Shown here one piece after another: positions 25,609 through 32,463 of a stretch of DNA of 64,000 nucleotides. Position 1 is the first letter of the stretch; each line of letters begins with the position of its first letter. The translations under genes were made by a program, and so were the position numbers. The notes beneath the pieces were generated by a model. It searched no databases and was not told where the DNA came from. It saw nothing but the letters and a program-made list of their open reading frames with translations. Source of the DNA: CAYSUS01 sp964434165 (GTDB taxonomy: Bacteria; Planctomycetota; Planctomycetia; Pirellulales; Thermoguttaceae); NCBI GenBank assembly GCA_964434165.1, contig CAYSUS010000017.1, forward strand, positions 22,984-86,983, given 5' to 3'.

Positions 25609-26340
25609 TCAGGCGAGGCGGTGCTTGAGGTTTTCCGGGCAAGGGCGCACGCCGGCCCGGACAAATTCGCCCAGCATGCGGCGGAGCTGATACGGCGACA
25701 TGGCGCGGGGCGAGAGCACCAGGACGTTCGCGCCAACCGACTGACACGCGGCGGCGGTCTCCGCGGCATCCGCGGCAAGCACCGCGCGGACGCCGGCCAG
25801 GCGGTTCGCCGTGCACAGCCCGATCGCCGTGTATCGCGTGAGGATGGCCCCCACGGCGTCGCCCTGGCGGACCGCCTCGGTCACGATGTCCGAGGCCGCC
25901 ACCAGGCAATCGGTCCCGTGCCCTTCGACGGGGATGCCGTCCGCCTGCAAGGTGCGGATCAGTCCAGCCGGGTCGTAGGACTTGCCGAGCGTGACGAGCA
26001 CGAGCCGCACCGGGGCGGCCGGCCGCGCCACAGGCTGCGCCCGCTCGTACACCAGCATCAGGCTCCTGCGCCGAAGCTCGTCGCGCACCAGCGGCGTCAC
26101 CAGGGAGCCGGGCGAGACGACCACGCGGCGGACCCCGTCCAACCGGTCGGCCAACTCGGCCATGGTCACCACGCGCGAGGCGACGTACAGCTCGCCGTCG
26201 CGCTGCGCGGTCGCAGCGGGGGCGGCCCCCTCTCCCGCAGACGGGGATGCGCCGTCGCTCGGCGCGGTCGCGCCAGCGCTCTGCAACTCCGCGAGCACCT
26301 CGCGGACGATGCGCTCGATCTCGTAGGACGGCTCGGCCAT
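25609..26340 (-). CDS. Microcompartment-associated RpiB-fold protein with N-terminal encapsulation peptide
   Basis: The 243-residue product has three parts. Residues 4-19 (SYEIERIVREVLAELQ) form an amphipathic helix like a cargo-targeting peptide. An Ala/Ser/Pro linker of about 30 residues follows. Residues 50-240 are a Rossmann-like domain. The last part (GAILTRYTAIGLCTANRLAG, VRAVLAADAAETAAACQ, ANVLVLSPRAMSP) follows ribose-5-phosphate isomerase B in order, but the RpiB catalytic Gly-x-Cys-Gly-Thr-Gly stretch is replaced by LTRYTAIG. So it is probably not an ordinary isomerase. Its ATG (26340) overlaps the stop of the vertex protein by one base. Function is unknown. Its position and targeting helix argue that it is inside the shell. 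Confidence 0.82.
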   Translation of the reverse strand: MAEPSYEIERIVREVLAELQSAGATAPSDGASPSAGEGAAPAATAQRDGELYVASRVVTMAELADRLDGVRRVVVSPGSLVTPLVRDELRRRSLMLVYERAQPVARPAAPVRLVLVTLGKSYDPAGLIRTLQADGIPVEGHGTDCLVAASDIVTEAVRQGDAVGAILTRYTAIGLCTANRLAGVRAVLAADAAETAAACQSVGANVLVLSPRAMSPYQLRRMLGEFVRAGVRPCPENLKHRLA

Positions 26341-26597
26341 CAGTCGGGAATTCCAATCACGGACCACCGCACCGGGGTGTTCTTGCTGCCAAGCATCTCG
26401 CGGGTGCCTTGCCCGTCGCTGCTGAGGATCACGATCTCGCCCGGCCCCGCGTTGAGCTGGTCCACGGCCAGCACCGGATCGCCGTCCGGCGATCTGCCGT
26501 CGGCCAATAGCGGCTGCACGACCAGCAAACGCCAGCCCTGCATCGAGGGATGCTTGACGGTGGCGGTCGCGGTTCCGACGACAAGGCCGTTGAGCAT
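26340..26597 (-). CDS. Microcompartment vertex protein BMC-P (EutN/CcmL family), copy 2
   Basis: The 85-residue product begins MLNGLVVGTATATVKHPSM and has WRLLVVQPL, LAVDQLNAGPGEIVILSSDG and a terminal RWSVIGIPD, matching EutN/CcmL pentamers. It overlaps the RpiB-like gene by one base (TGATG), so the two are probably coupled. A palindromic repeat separates it from the aldehyde dehydrogenase stop. Confidence 0.92.
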   Translation of the reverse strand: MLNGLVVGTATATVKHPSMQGWRLLVVQPLLADGRSPDGDPVLAVDQLNAGPGEIVILSSDGQGTREMLGSKNTPVRWSVIGIPD

Positions 26598-26618
26598 GGA
26601 GGTTTTTCTTGCAGGTCC

Positions 26619-26651
26619 AGACGTCCGAAGTCTCGGAGACTTCGAAAGTCC
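26619..26651. repeat. CTTCCGAAG palindromic element, copy 2
   Basis: AGACGTCCGAAG (26619-26630) faces CTTCGAAAGTCC (26640-26651) around a 9-base loop. The match is imperfect. It lies between the vertex protein start and the aldehyde dehydrogenase stop. Confidence 0.65.
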
Positions 26652-26657
26652 TCCTGC

Positions 26658-28109
26658 TTACTTCCCGAGGATGCGGAGGTTGTCGATCATCGAGCATCGC
26701 CGCTCGCGCGTGAAGGTCAGCGGCGTGGTAATGCCTTCGCCCGTGGGGCCCGCGATCGAGTAGGAGATGTAGCCTTCACCGCCCAGACCCAGGCCGGCGC
26801 CGCAGGGGCCGTTCTTGACGAACAGCGTGGTATCGACGGCCTTGCCCATCTTGGTCATGTTGGCGACGTTGTTCGAATGGATGATGGCCGTGTGGCGGAA
26901 GTTGTGTTCGCTGCGGACGGCCTTTTCGATACAGTCGTCGATGTCGCGGCAGCGCACGAACGGCAGGAAGGGCATCATCTGCTCGACCGGGACGAAGGGG
27001 TTCGACTCGTCCGTCTCGCCGAAGATCATCTCGACCTCCGGCGCGATGGTCTTGCCGGCGGCCCGGGCCAAGACGGCCGCGTCCTGTCCGATGAACTCCT
27101 TCACCGGCACGTCGTGGCGGTGCTCGCCCTCGCCCACGGTGGTGATGGCCGCGCGGGTGAGCGCGTCGATCTCCGAGGCATTGAGGCGCACGGCCCCGGC
27201 CCGCTCCATGGCGGCCATCATCTGGTCGAAGACCGGCTCGACCACGAAGACCTGCTTCTCGGCGATGCAGAGGAGGTTGTTGTCGTAGGCGCCGCCCTGG
27301 ATGATCGACCGGGCGGCGCGGTCCAGGTCGGCGGTCTCGTCGACGACCACGGGCGGATTGCCCGGCCCGGCCACGATCGCTCGCTTGCCGGTCTTCATGG
27401 CCGCACGGGCCACGCCCGCCCCGCCGGTCACGCAGAGGATGTTGACTTCGGGATGGGTGAAGATGGCGTTGGCCGACTCGAGCGTGGGCTCGACGATGAT
27501 CGAGATCAGGTTGTCGATTCCCAGGTCGCGGTAGATGGCCTCGTTGTAGCGGCGCACGCCCTCGACCGCCACGCGCTTGCCGCTGGGGTGCGGGTTGACG
27601 ACCATCGTGTTGCCCGCGGCGATCATGCTCACCGCGTTGCCGGTGAGCGTGGGAAGCGAGTGCGTCACCGGCGTGATAACCCCAATCACGCCGAACGGGG
27701 CGTGCTCGATCACGGCCAGTCCGTGGTCGCCGGAGAAGACCTCGCTGCGAAGGAACTCGACGCCGGGCGAGCGCTCGCCCAGGATCTTCAGTTTCTCGAT
27801 CTTGTGCGCGAGGCGCCCGATCTTGGTCTCGTTCATCTCCATCGTACCCAGCTCGACGCACTGGTCGATGGCGATGCGGCGGATGTGGGCGATGATCCGG
27901 CGGCGGTCGTCGATCGTGCGGCGGGAGAGGCGCTCGAAGGCCTCGCGCGCGGCGGCCACGGCCTCGTTGACGTCGGTGAACAGCCCCAAACGCCCCTGGT
28001 AGCTGCCGCCACCGGCGGGCGCCCCGTTGGGCCGGGCAACCGCGTCGGCCCCCAGGCGCTTGATCACCTGCTCGACGACGTTGCGGACGAGAGTTTCATC
28101 GACTTGCAT
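26658..28109 (-). CDS. CoA-acylating aldehyde dehydrogenase with N-terminal encapsulation peptide
   Basis: The 483-residue enzyme is of the PduP/EutE type. Residues 3-20 (VDETLVRNVVEQVIKRLG) form the cargo-targeting amphipathic helix, followed by a Gly/Ala/Pro linker. The dehydrogenase fold shows VTPVTHSLPTL, TGGAGVARAAM, AGPGNPPVVVD and the catalytic cysteine in NNLLCIAEKQ near residue 281. It would oxidise lactaldehyde to lactoyl-CoA with NAD and CoA inside the shell. It sits between the second and third vertex protein genes, flanked by palindromic repeats. Confidence 0.95.
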   Translation of the reverse strand: MQVDETLVRNVVEQVIKRLGADAVARPNGAPAGGGSYQGRLGLFTDVNEAVAAAREAFERLSRRTIDDRRRIIAHIRRIAIDQCVELGTMEMNETKIGRLAHKIEKLKILGERSPGVEFLRSEVFSGDHGLAVIEHAPFGVIGVITPVTHSLPTLTGNAVSMIAAGNTMVVNPHPSGKRVAVEGVRRYNEAIYRDLGIDNLISIIVEPTLESANAIFTHPEVNILCVTGGAGVARAAMKTGKRAIVAGPGNPPVVVDETADLDRAARSIIQGGAYDNNLLCIAEKQVFVVEPVFDQMMAAMERAGAVRLNASEIDALTRAAITTVGEGEHRHDVPVKEFIGQDAAVLARAAGKTIAPEVEMIFGETDESNPFVPVEQMMPFLPFVRCRDIDDCIEKAVRSEHNFRHTAIIHSNNVANMTKMGKAVDTTLFVKNGPCGAGLGLGGEGYISYSIAGPTGEGITTPLTFTRERRCSMIDNLRILGK

Positions 28110-28155
28110 GGCAAAGGGCCTTGTTTTGCGGGTTCATATCCTCTATGGCGGATTC

Positions 28156-28188
28156 AGACCTCCGAAGTCTCGAAGACTTCGGAAGGCT
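28156..28188. repeat. CTTCCGAAG palindromic element, copy 3
   Basis: AGACCTCCGAAGTCT (28156-28170) and AGACTTCGGAAGGCT (28174-28188) form an inverted pair with a 3-base centre, between the third vertex protein and the aldehyde dehydrogenase. Confidence 0.75.
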
Positions 28189-28209
28189 TCCTGAGCATCC
28201 CTGCCCGCC

Positions 28210-28521
28210 TCACCCCTCCTTGTCGTAAACGCACTTCTGATCCACGTGGACCGTATCGACGATGCCGATGATCACCGTATCGACCGGCAGGTTCTTGGTC
28301 TCCGGGGTGAGCCGCGCGGAGGAGCCCTGCGTAATCAGCACGAACTCTCCCTCGCCGGCCCCCACGGTGTCCACGGCCACGAACGTCCGCCCTGTCGTGA
28401 CCAATTCGCCGCGCGACTTCGGGTCCACCCGATAGGGCTCCACCATCAACAGCTTGTGGCCGACCATCGCATCGACCTTCTGGGTGGAAACCATCGCACC
28501 GGTGACTCTGGCGATAAACAT
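28210..28521 (-). CDS. Microcompartment vertex protein BMC-P (EutN/CcmL family), copy 3
   Basis: The 103-residue product starts MFIARVTGAMVSTQKVDAM and has LLMVEPYRV, FVAVDTVGAGEGEFVLITQG and VDTVIIGIVDTV, the EutN/CcmL landmarks including the Ala-Gly-x-Gly turn. It is the third distinct vertex protein in the operon, which suggests mixed or specialised vertices. Start ATG 28521-28519 is 4 bases after the kinase stop, so the two genes are closely linked. Confidence 0.93.
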   Translation of the reverse strand: MFIARVTGAMVSTQKVDAMVGHKLLMVEPYRVDPKSRGELVTTGRTFVAVDTVGAGEGEFVLITQGSSARLTPETKNLPVDTVIIGIVDTVHVDQKCVYDKEG

Positions 28522-28525
28522 CGCG

Positions 28526-29719
28526 CTATCCTCCAAGGGCGGCGAGGGCTTCCTTGGCCTGCCTCGCCACGATGATCTCCTCGTTCGTGGGAATCACCCA
28601 GATCTGCACGCGGCTCTCGGCGGCGTGGATCGGGGCCTCGCCCCGGGCGGTCTCGTTGGCGGCCGAATCGAGCACGATGCCCAGCTCCTCCAGGTCGCGG
28701 AGCACCGCGGCGCGGAAGTCCACTCCGTTCTCGCCGATGCCGCCGGTGAACACGATCACGTCGCAGCCGCCGAGCTCCACGAGGTAGGCCCCGAGGTAGC
28801 GCCGCGTCTCGCCGGCGAACACCTCCAGGGCCAGCTTCGCCCGGACATTGCCCGCGGCGGCGGCCTCGCGCACGTCGCGCATGTCGCCGCCCGCGCCGCT
28901 TAAGCCCAGCAGCCCGCTCTGGGAGCCGAGCATCTGGAGCACTTCGGTGAGCGACTTGCCCGTGTGCTTCATGACCACCGGCAAGGCGAAGGGATCGAAG
29001 TCGCCGGCACGATTGTTCTGCGGCAGGCCGCTCTGGGCCGACATGCCCATGCTCGCCGCCATGCTCTCTCCGCCACGGATCGCGCACAGCGAGCTGGAGC
29101 CGCCCAGGTGGCAGGAGATGATCCGCAGGTCGTCGCGGCCGAGGATCTCCGCCGTGCGCGTGGCGATGTAGCGGTGGCTGGCGCCGTGGAACCCGTACCT
29201 CCGCACCAGTCCCTGCTCCGCCCACTCGTACGGCACCGCATAGTACCGATTGCGGTCCGGGATCGTCTGGTGGAAGCCAGTCTCAAAGGCGGCCACCAGG
29301 GGGATCTCGGGCAGCCTCTCGTGCAACAGCCGCATGGCGTGGATGTACGGTGGGTTGTGCGCCGGGGCGACCTCGTTCATCTCCTCCATGGCCGCCAGGA
29401 CTTCCTCGGTAACCAGTTGCACTCCGCTGATCCTCCCTCCGTGCACTGCCTTGAAGCCGATGGCCGAGACCTCGGCCGCGTCCTTCAGGCAGCCGCTTGC
29501 CGGATCGGTCAACTGGGCCAGGCACTGGCGCACGGCCTCGGCGTGGTCCGGCACGCGGAGCGTCTCCTCCTGGCGACGGTCGCCGATCTCGACCACGCAG
29601 CGGCTCTCGGGCGAGCCGATCCGCTCGATGCCGCCGCGCGCAAGCTGGCGCTCGCCGTCCATGTCGAACAGGCGGTACTTGAAGCTCGTCGAGCCCAGGT
29701 TGGCCACGAGGATCTTCAT
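28526..29719 (-). CDS. ackA: Acetate/propionate kinase-family enzyme
   Basis: The 397-residue product has ASKHA-fold landmarks of acetate kinases: NLGSTSFKYRLF at the N-terminus, PAHNPPYIHAM, AAFETGFHQTIP, YGFHGASHRYI, SCHLGGSSSL and FTGGIGENGVDFRAAV. It makes ATP from an acyl phosphate. In this operon the likely substrate is lactoyl or acetyl phosphate from PduL, giving a net ATP. No targeting helix is seen, so it may act outside the shell. Palindromic repeats occupy the gap upstream. Confidence 0.93.
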   Translation of the reverse strand: MKILVANLGSTSFKYRLFDMDGERQLARGGIERIGSPESRCVVEIGDRRQEETLRVPDHAEAVRQCLAQLTDPASGCLKDAAEVSAIGFKAVHGGRISGVQLVTEEVLAAMEEMNEVAPAHNPPYIHAMRLLHERLPEIPLVAAFETGFHQTIPDRNRYYAVPYEWAEQGLVRRYGFHGASHRYIATRTAEILGRDDLRIISCHLGGSSSLCAIRGGESMAASMGMSAQSGLPQNNRAGDFDPFALPVVMKHTGKSLTEVLQMLGSQSGLLGLSGAGGDMRDVREAAAAGNVRAKLALEVFAGETRRYLGAYLVELGGCDVIVFTGGIGENGVDFRAAVLRDLEELGIVLDSAANETARGEAPIHAAESRVQIWVIPTNEEIIVARQAKEALAALGG

Positions 29720-29749
29720 GGCGTCCTACTCCTTGGGGTCGCGTGCGCC

Positions 29750-29782
29750 AGACTTCCAAAGTCCTCGGGACTTCGGAAGGCT
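29750..29782. repeat. CTTCCGAAG palindromic element, copy 4
   Basis: AGACTTCCAAAGTC (29750-29763) faces GACTTCGGAAGGCT (29769-29782), one of two adjacent copies in the gap between the shell protein and the kinase. Confidence 0.7.
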
Positions 29783-29810
29783 CGGGGGCTGCGTGCTCCG
29801 TGTGCTGGCC

Positions 29811-29843
29811 AGACTTCCGAAGTCTTCGAGACTCCGGAAGTCT
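29811..29843. repeat. CTTCCGAAG palindromic element, copy 5
   Basis: AGACTTCCGAAGTCT (29811-29825) and AGACTCCGGAAGTCT (29829-29843) pair at 14 of 15 positions around a TCG centre. This is the cleanest copy of the full unit within the microcompartment operon. Confidence 0.8.
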
Positions 29844-29867
29844 CCCTCGAGCGAGTCCCTTCCACCT

Positions 29868-30137
29868 TCAGGTCAGGTACGCCTCGATCACGCCTTCGGC
29901 GGGCCGCGGGATGATGTGGCTGGCCATCAGCTCGCCGACCTGGCTGGCGGCGTTGGCGCCGGCTTCGACCGCGGCGCGGACGCTGCCCACGTCGCCGCGC
30001 ACGACGGTGGTCACCAGGCCGCCGCCGATCTGCACGCGCTTGACGATCTGCACGTTGGCCGCCTTGGCCATGGCGTCGGTGGCCTCGACGAGGCCGACCA
30101 GGCCCCGGGTTTCAATCAGTCCGATGGCGTCTTGCAT
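29868..30137 (-). CDS. Microcompartment hexameric shell protein BMC-H, copy 1
   Basis: The 89-residue single BMC domain begins MQDAIGLIETRGLVGLVEAT, with AMAKAANVQIVKRVQIGGGL, VTTVVRGDVGSVRAAVEAG and HIIPRPAEGV. These are the landmarks of hexamer-forming facet proteins (PduA/CcmK-like). The pore loop reads QIGGGL. It lies 61 bases after the second BMC-H gene. Confidence 0.96.
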   Translation of the reverse strand: MQDAIGLIETRGLVGLVEATDAMAKAANVQIVKRVQIGGGLVTTVVRGDVGSVRAAVEAGANAASQVGELMASHIIPRPAEGVIEAYLT

Positions 30138-30198
30138 GGATAGGAACCTTTCTTGGGTTGTCTTGCGTTCTAAGCGGCGAAAGGGACGCCTGCCGGCC

Positions 30199-30519
30199 TC
30201 AGTCGGACGCGCCGGCCTTGCGCCCCTTGGGGGCGGCGGCGGGCGGCGGCAGGACGATGTCCAGGTCCTCGTGCGGGCGCGGGATAACCTGCACGCTGAC
30301 GACCTCGCCGATCCGGCCGCCGGCCGCGGCGCCGGCGTCGGTGGCGGCCTTTACCGCGGCCACGTCGCCGGTGACAAAGGCGCTGACCATTCCGCTGCCG
30401 ACCTTGTCCCAACCGAGGAACTGGACGTTGGCAGCCTTGAGCATCGCGTCGGTGGCCTCGACCAGGGTCACGAACCCCCGGGTCTCAAGCATGCCGAGCG
30501 CTTCCATTGACTTCGCCAT
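30199..30519 (-). CDS. Microcompartment hexameric shell protein BMC-H, copy 2
   Basis: The 106-residue single BMC domain starts MAKSMEALGMLETRGFVTLV and has KVGSGMVSAFVTGDVAAV and VQVIPRPHEDLDIVLP. A basic tail of about 20 residues (AAAPKGRKAGASD) follows, absent from copy 1. Its pore loop KVGSGM differs from copy 1, suggesting a different pore charge. Start ATG 30519-30517 replaces a longer frame whose extra codons fall in repeat sequence. Confidence 0.95.
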   Translation of the reverse strand: MAKSMEALGMLETRGFVTLVEATDAMLKAANVQFLGWDKVGSGMVSAFVTGDVAAVKAATDAGAAAGGRIGEVVSVQVIPRPHEDLDIVLPPPAAAPKGRKAGASD

Positions 30520-30607
30520 GGGTAGCATCTCCGGTCTTGTTGAAACGTTGCACTCTCGCCTCGTCCCCGCGCCCTGCGGGGGGACTTCTCCTCGTTCCGC
30601 TCTCCTC

Positions 30608-30673
30608 GTTCCCATGCTCCGCGTGGGAACGTCGATCCCTGTGCCGCGAGGTTCCCACGCAGAGCACGGGAAC
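30608..30673. repeat. Pair of GTTCCCAnGC...GGGAAC hairpins
   Basis: Two 23-base near-palindromes lie at 30608-30630 and 30651-30673. Each starts GTTCCCA and ends GGGAAC, and they can also pair with each other. They resemble the widespread CGTTCCCACGCT-type bacterial repeat. They fill the gap between pduL and the second BMC-H gene. Confidence 0.7.
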
Positions 30674-30683
30674 CAGGTCTCCC

Positions 30684-31349
30684 TTACGGCTTGAACAGCT
30701 CCACGTGCTCGGCGTGGTCCAGGTCGGCGGCGTTGCCCTCGTCGGTGTCGAGGTGCACTTCCAGCTTGATCTTCTCGCCCACCCGGACCAGCAGGTTCTC
30801 GAACACGGCCGAGCAGGAGTCCGAGTGGACGCGAAGGCTCATGCGATCGCCGCTCTTCACCCCGTAGTGCGCCGCGTCGGCCGGGCCCATGTGGACGTGG
30901 CGCTCCGCGCGGATCACGCCCTGCGCCAGATCGACCACGCCCTTGGGTCCGACGAGAACGCAGCCGGGCGTGCCCTCGATCTTGCCGCTCGCCCGAACCG
31001 GCAGGTCGATTCCCAGCGAGATCCCGTCGGTAAAGGACAGCTCCACCTGGCTGGCACCGCGCGGCGGGCCGAGGATCCGTACCGTGGGCAGCATCCGCCG
31101 CTTGGGCCCCACCACCATCACGGTCTCCTGGGCCGCGTAGTAGCCGTCCTGGTACAGATCCTTCATCACGGTCAGCTCGTGCCCCGGACCGAAGAGGATC
31201 TCGACGTGCTCGGGGCTCAGATGGACGTGCCGTGCGGAGATGCTCACCACCAGGTTGGGCTTCTCCGGCGGGCCGCCCACCTGGCGGAGAACGATCTCGC
31301 GCACAATCTGCTCGACGAGCTTCCGATCGACCGGTGCCGCAATGCTCAT
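30684..31349 (-). CDS. pduL: Phosphate propanoyltransferase PduL with N-terminal encapsulation peptide
   Basis: The 221-residue product has residues 8-24 (DRKLVEQIVREIVLRQV) as the cargo-targeting helix. PduL repeats follow with zinc-binding histidines in SARHVHLSPEHVE and AERHVHMGPADAA and the later HSDSCSAVFEN and EVHLDTDEGN. It exchanges CoA for phosphate on an acyl group, regenerating CoA inside the shell. Its ATG overlaps the DeoR stop as ATGA, so regulator and enzyme are translationally coupled. Confidence 0.95.
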   Translation of the reverse strand: MSIAAPVDRKLVEQIVREIVLRQVGGPPEKPNLVVSISARHVHLSPEHVEILFGPGHELTVMKDLYQDGYYAAQETVMVVGPKRRMLPTVRILGPPRGASQVELSFTDGISLGIDLPVRASGKIEGTPGCVLVGPKGVVDLAQGVIRAERHVHMGPADAAHYGVKSGDRMSLRVHSDSCSAVFENLLVRVGEKIKLEVHLDTDEGNAADLDHAEHVELFKP

Positions 31350-32140
31350 GCCTGGGTTTCCTGCGGTTGTCCGTTGTCGCGGTCCTCGGCCACCACGAGC
31401 CTCACGCCGGCCTCACGGACCTTCTCGCGCCACGCCGGGCTGATGCCCGCGTCCGCCACCAGCATGTCCACCTCGTCCAAGGGGCAGAGGTGGGTGAGGC
31501 TCTTGTAGCCGAACTTGGAGCAGTCGGCCACGACGATCGCCTCGTCGGCGGCCTGCATCATCGCCCTCTCCGTCCCGACCAGCAGCAGGTTGTTGTTGAA
31601 ACACCCCTGCTCGTCGATCGCGGCCACGCTGAGGATGGTCTTGCGCACCCGCAGCGAGGCCAGCATCTGGTCCGCATACGGTCCCTGGGCCACACCCGAC
31701 CGGGGGCAGATGTTGCCGCCAAGGAACACTAGGTCACTGTGGGCGTCCGACGCGAATAAGTTGGCCACGGGCAAGGAGTTGGTAACCACGTGCAACGGCC
31801 GGCCGACCAGCAGCCGGGCGACCTCGTAGGTCGTGCTCCCCCCGTCCAGCAGGATCGCCTCGCCGTCCTCGATCAGCTCGACCGCCGCCCGCGCGATGGT
31901 CCGCTTCTCGGTCCAGTGCGCCGGCTGCCGGGCATCGAAGTGCGGCAGTTTGGGGGACTGCCCCGCGTAGAGCACCCCCCCGTGGATCCGTCGCGCCGAA
32001 CCCTGGTCCTCCAGCCACTCCACGTCGCGGCGCACGGTGGATTCCGAGACTCGCAGCGCATCCGCCAGCTCGGGCATTGACGCAAACCGTTTGATGCGAA
32101 CGAGTTCCAGAAGCCTGTTGCGCCGCTCCTCGACCAGCAT
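31346..32140 (-). CDS. DeoR-family transcriptional regulator of the microcompartment operon
   Basis: The 264-residue product has an N-terminal winged helix (MLVEERRNRLLELV..., SESTVRRDVEWLEDQG near residues 33-48, RIHGGVL) and a C-terminal sugar-phosphate sensor domain of the DeoRC type (LLDGGSTTYEVARLL, VTNSLPVANLF, LGGNICP, VVADCSKFG). It probably represses the operon until a sugar phosphate from fucose- or rhamnose-type metabolism binds. It is the first gene of the operon, so it is probably autoregulated through the sites listed upstream. Confidence 0.92.
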   Translation of the reverse strand: MLVEERRNRLLELVRIKRFASMPELADALRVSESTVRRDVEWLEDQGSARRIHGGVLYAGQSPKLPHFDARQPAHWTEKRTIARAAVELIEDGEAILLDGGSTTYEVARLLVGRPLHVVTNSLPVANLFASDAHSDLVFLGGNICPRSGVAQGPYADQMLASLRVRKTILSVAAIDEQGCFNNNLLLVGTERAMMQAADEAIVVADCSKFGYKSLTHLCPLDEVDMLVADAGISPAWREKVREAGVRLVVAEDRDNGQPQETQA

Positions 32141-32181
32141 CGGTCATCCTCACCAGAACACAAAGTCTTCCTGCCTTCTCA

Positions 32182-32210
32182 AGTATGCCAGAGGCTGCGA
32201 GAGATTTCAA
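32182..32210 (-). promoter_or_regulatory. Promoter of the DeoR/microcompartment operon
   Basis: Read on the minus strand, TTGAAA (32210-32205) and CATACT (32187-32182) are spaced by 17 bases. Transcription would begin near 32175, about 35 bases before the regulator's ATG at 32140. Confidence 0.65.
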
Positions 32211-32219
32211 TCATCGGAT

Positions 32220-32258
32220 TGTCAGAATTCTGCAAGATTTTGAAAGAAATCTGTCAGA
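32220..32258. promoter_or_regulatory. Candidate DeoR operator
   Basis: An AT-rich island next to the promoter holds AGATTT (32235-32240) and AAATCT (32247-32252), a perfect 6-base inverted repeat with a 6-base spacer. It is flanked by direct repeats TGTCAGA at 32220-32226 and 32252-32258. It lies just upstream of the -35, a plausible regulator site. Confidence 0.45.
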
Positions 32259-32299
32259 CCGGCCTCTCGGACTATGCGGCGGCGCACGGCTCGGTCCTC

Positions 32300-32335
32300 G
32301 GACTTCCGAAGTCCTAATTCAGACGTCCGGAGTCT
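32300..32335. repeat. CTTCCGAAG palindromic element, copy 6
   Basis: GGACTTCCGAAGTCC (32300-32314) and AGACGTCCGGAGTCT (32321-32335) lie upstream of the operon promoter, between the divergent DeoR and His/Cys-rich genes. Confidence 0.7.
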
Positions 32336-32463
32336 TCACTCATTCTTCCGGTGCCTGCCAGCGTTTCCTATGCGCGAAAACACCGGCGTACGATGAGCGG
32401 CCCGTTCGGGTCGCGCAAAACGCGGACGGCCGCGAACAAGTGGCTTGACCCTCACCGTAGGGC

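Noticed and set aside
26550..28271. Long open frame of about 570 codons on the plus strand opposite the aldehyde dehydrogenase
   Set aside because: It is the mirror of a well-supported gene with third-position GC bias. The translation is His/Arg/Asp/Gly-rich low complexity with no fold.
23235..32335. Palindromic repeats in the microcompartment operon as a CRISPR array
   Set aside because: Copies are irregularly spaced by whole genes, have no unique spacers between them, and no cas genes are present.
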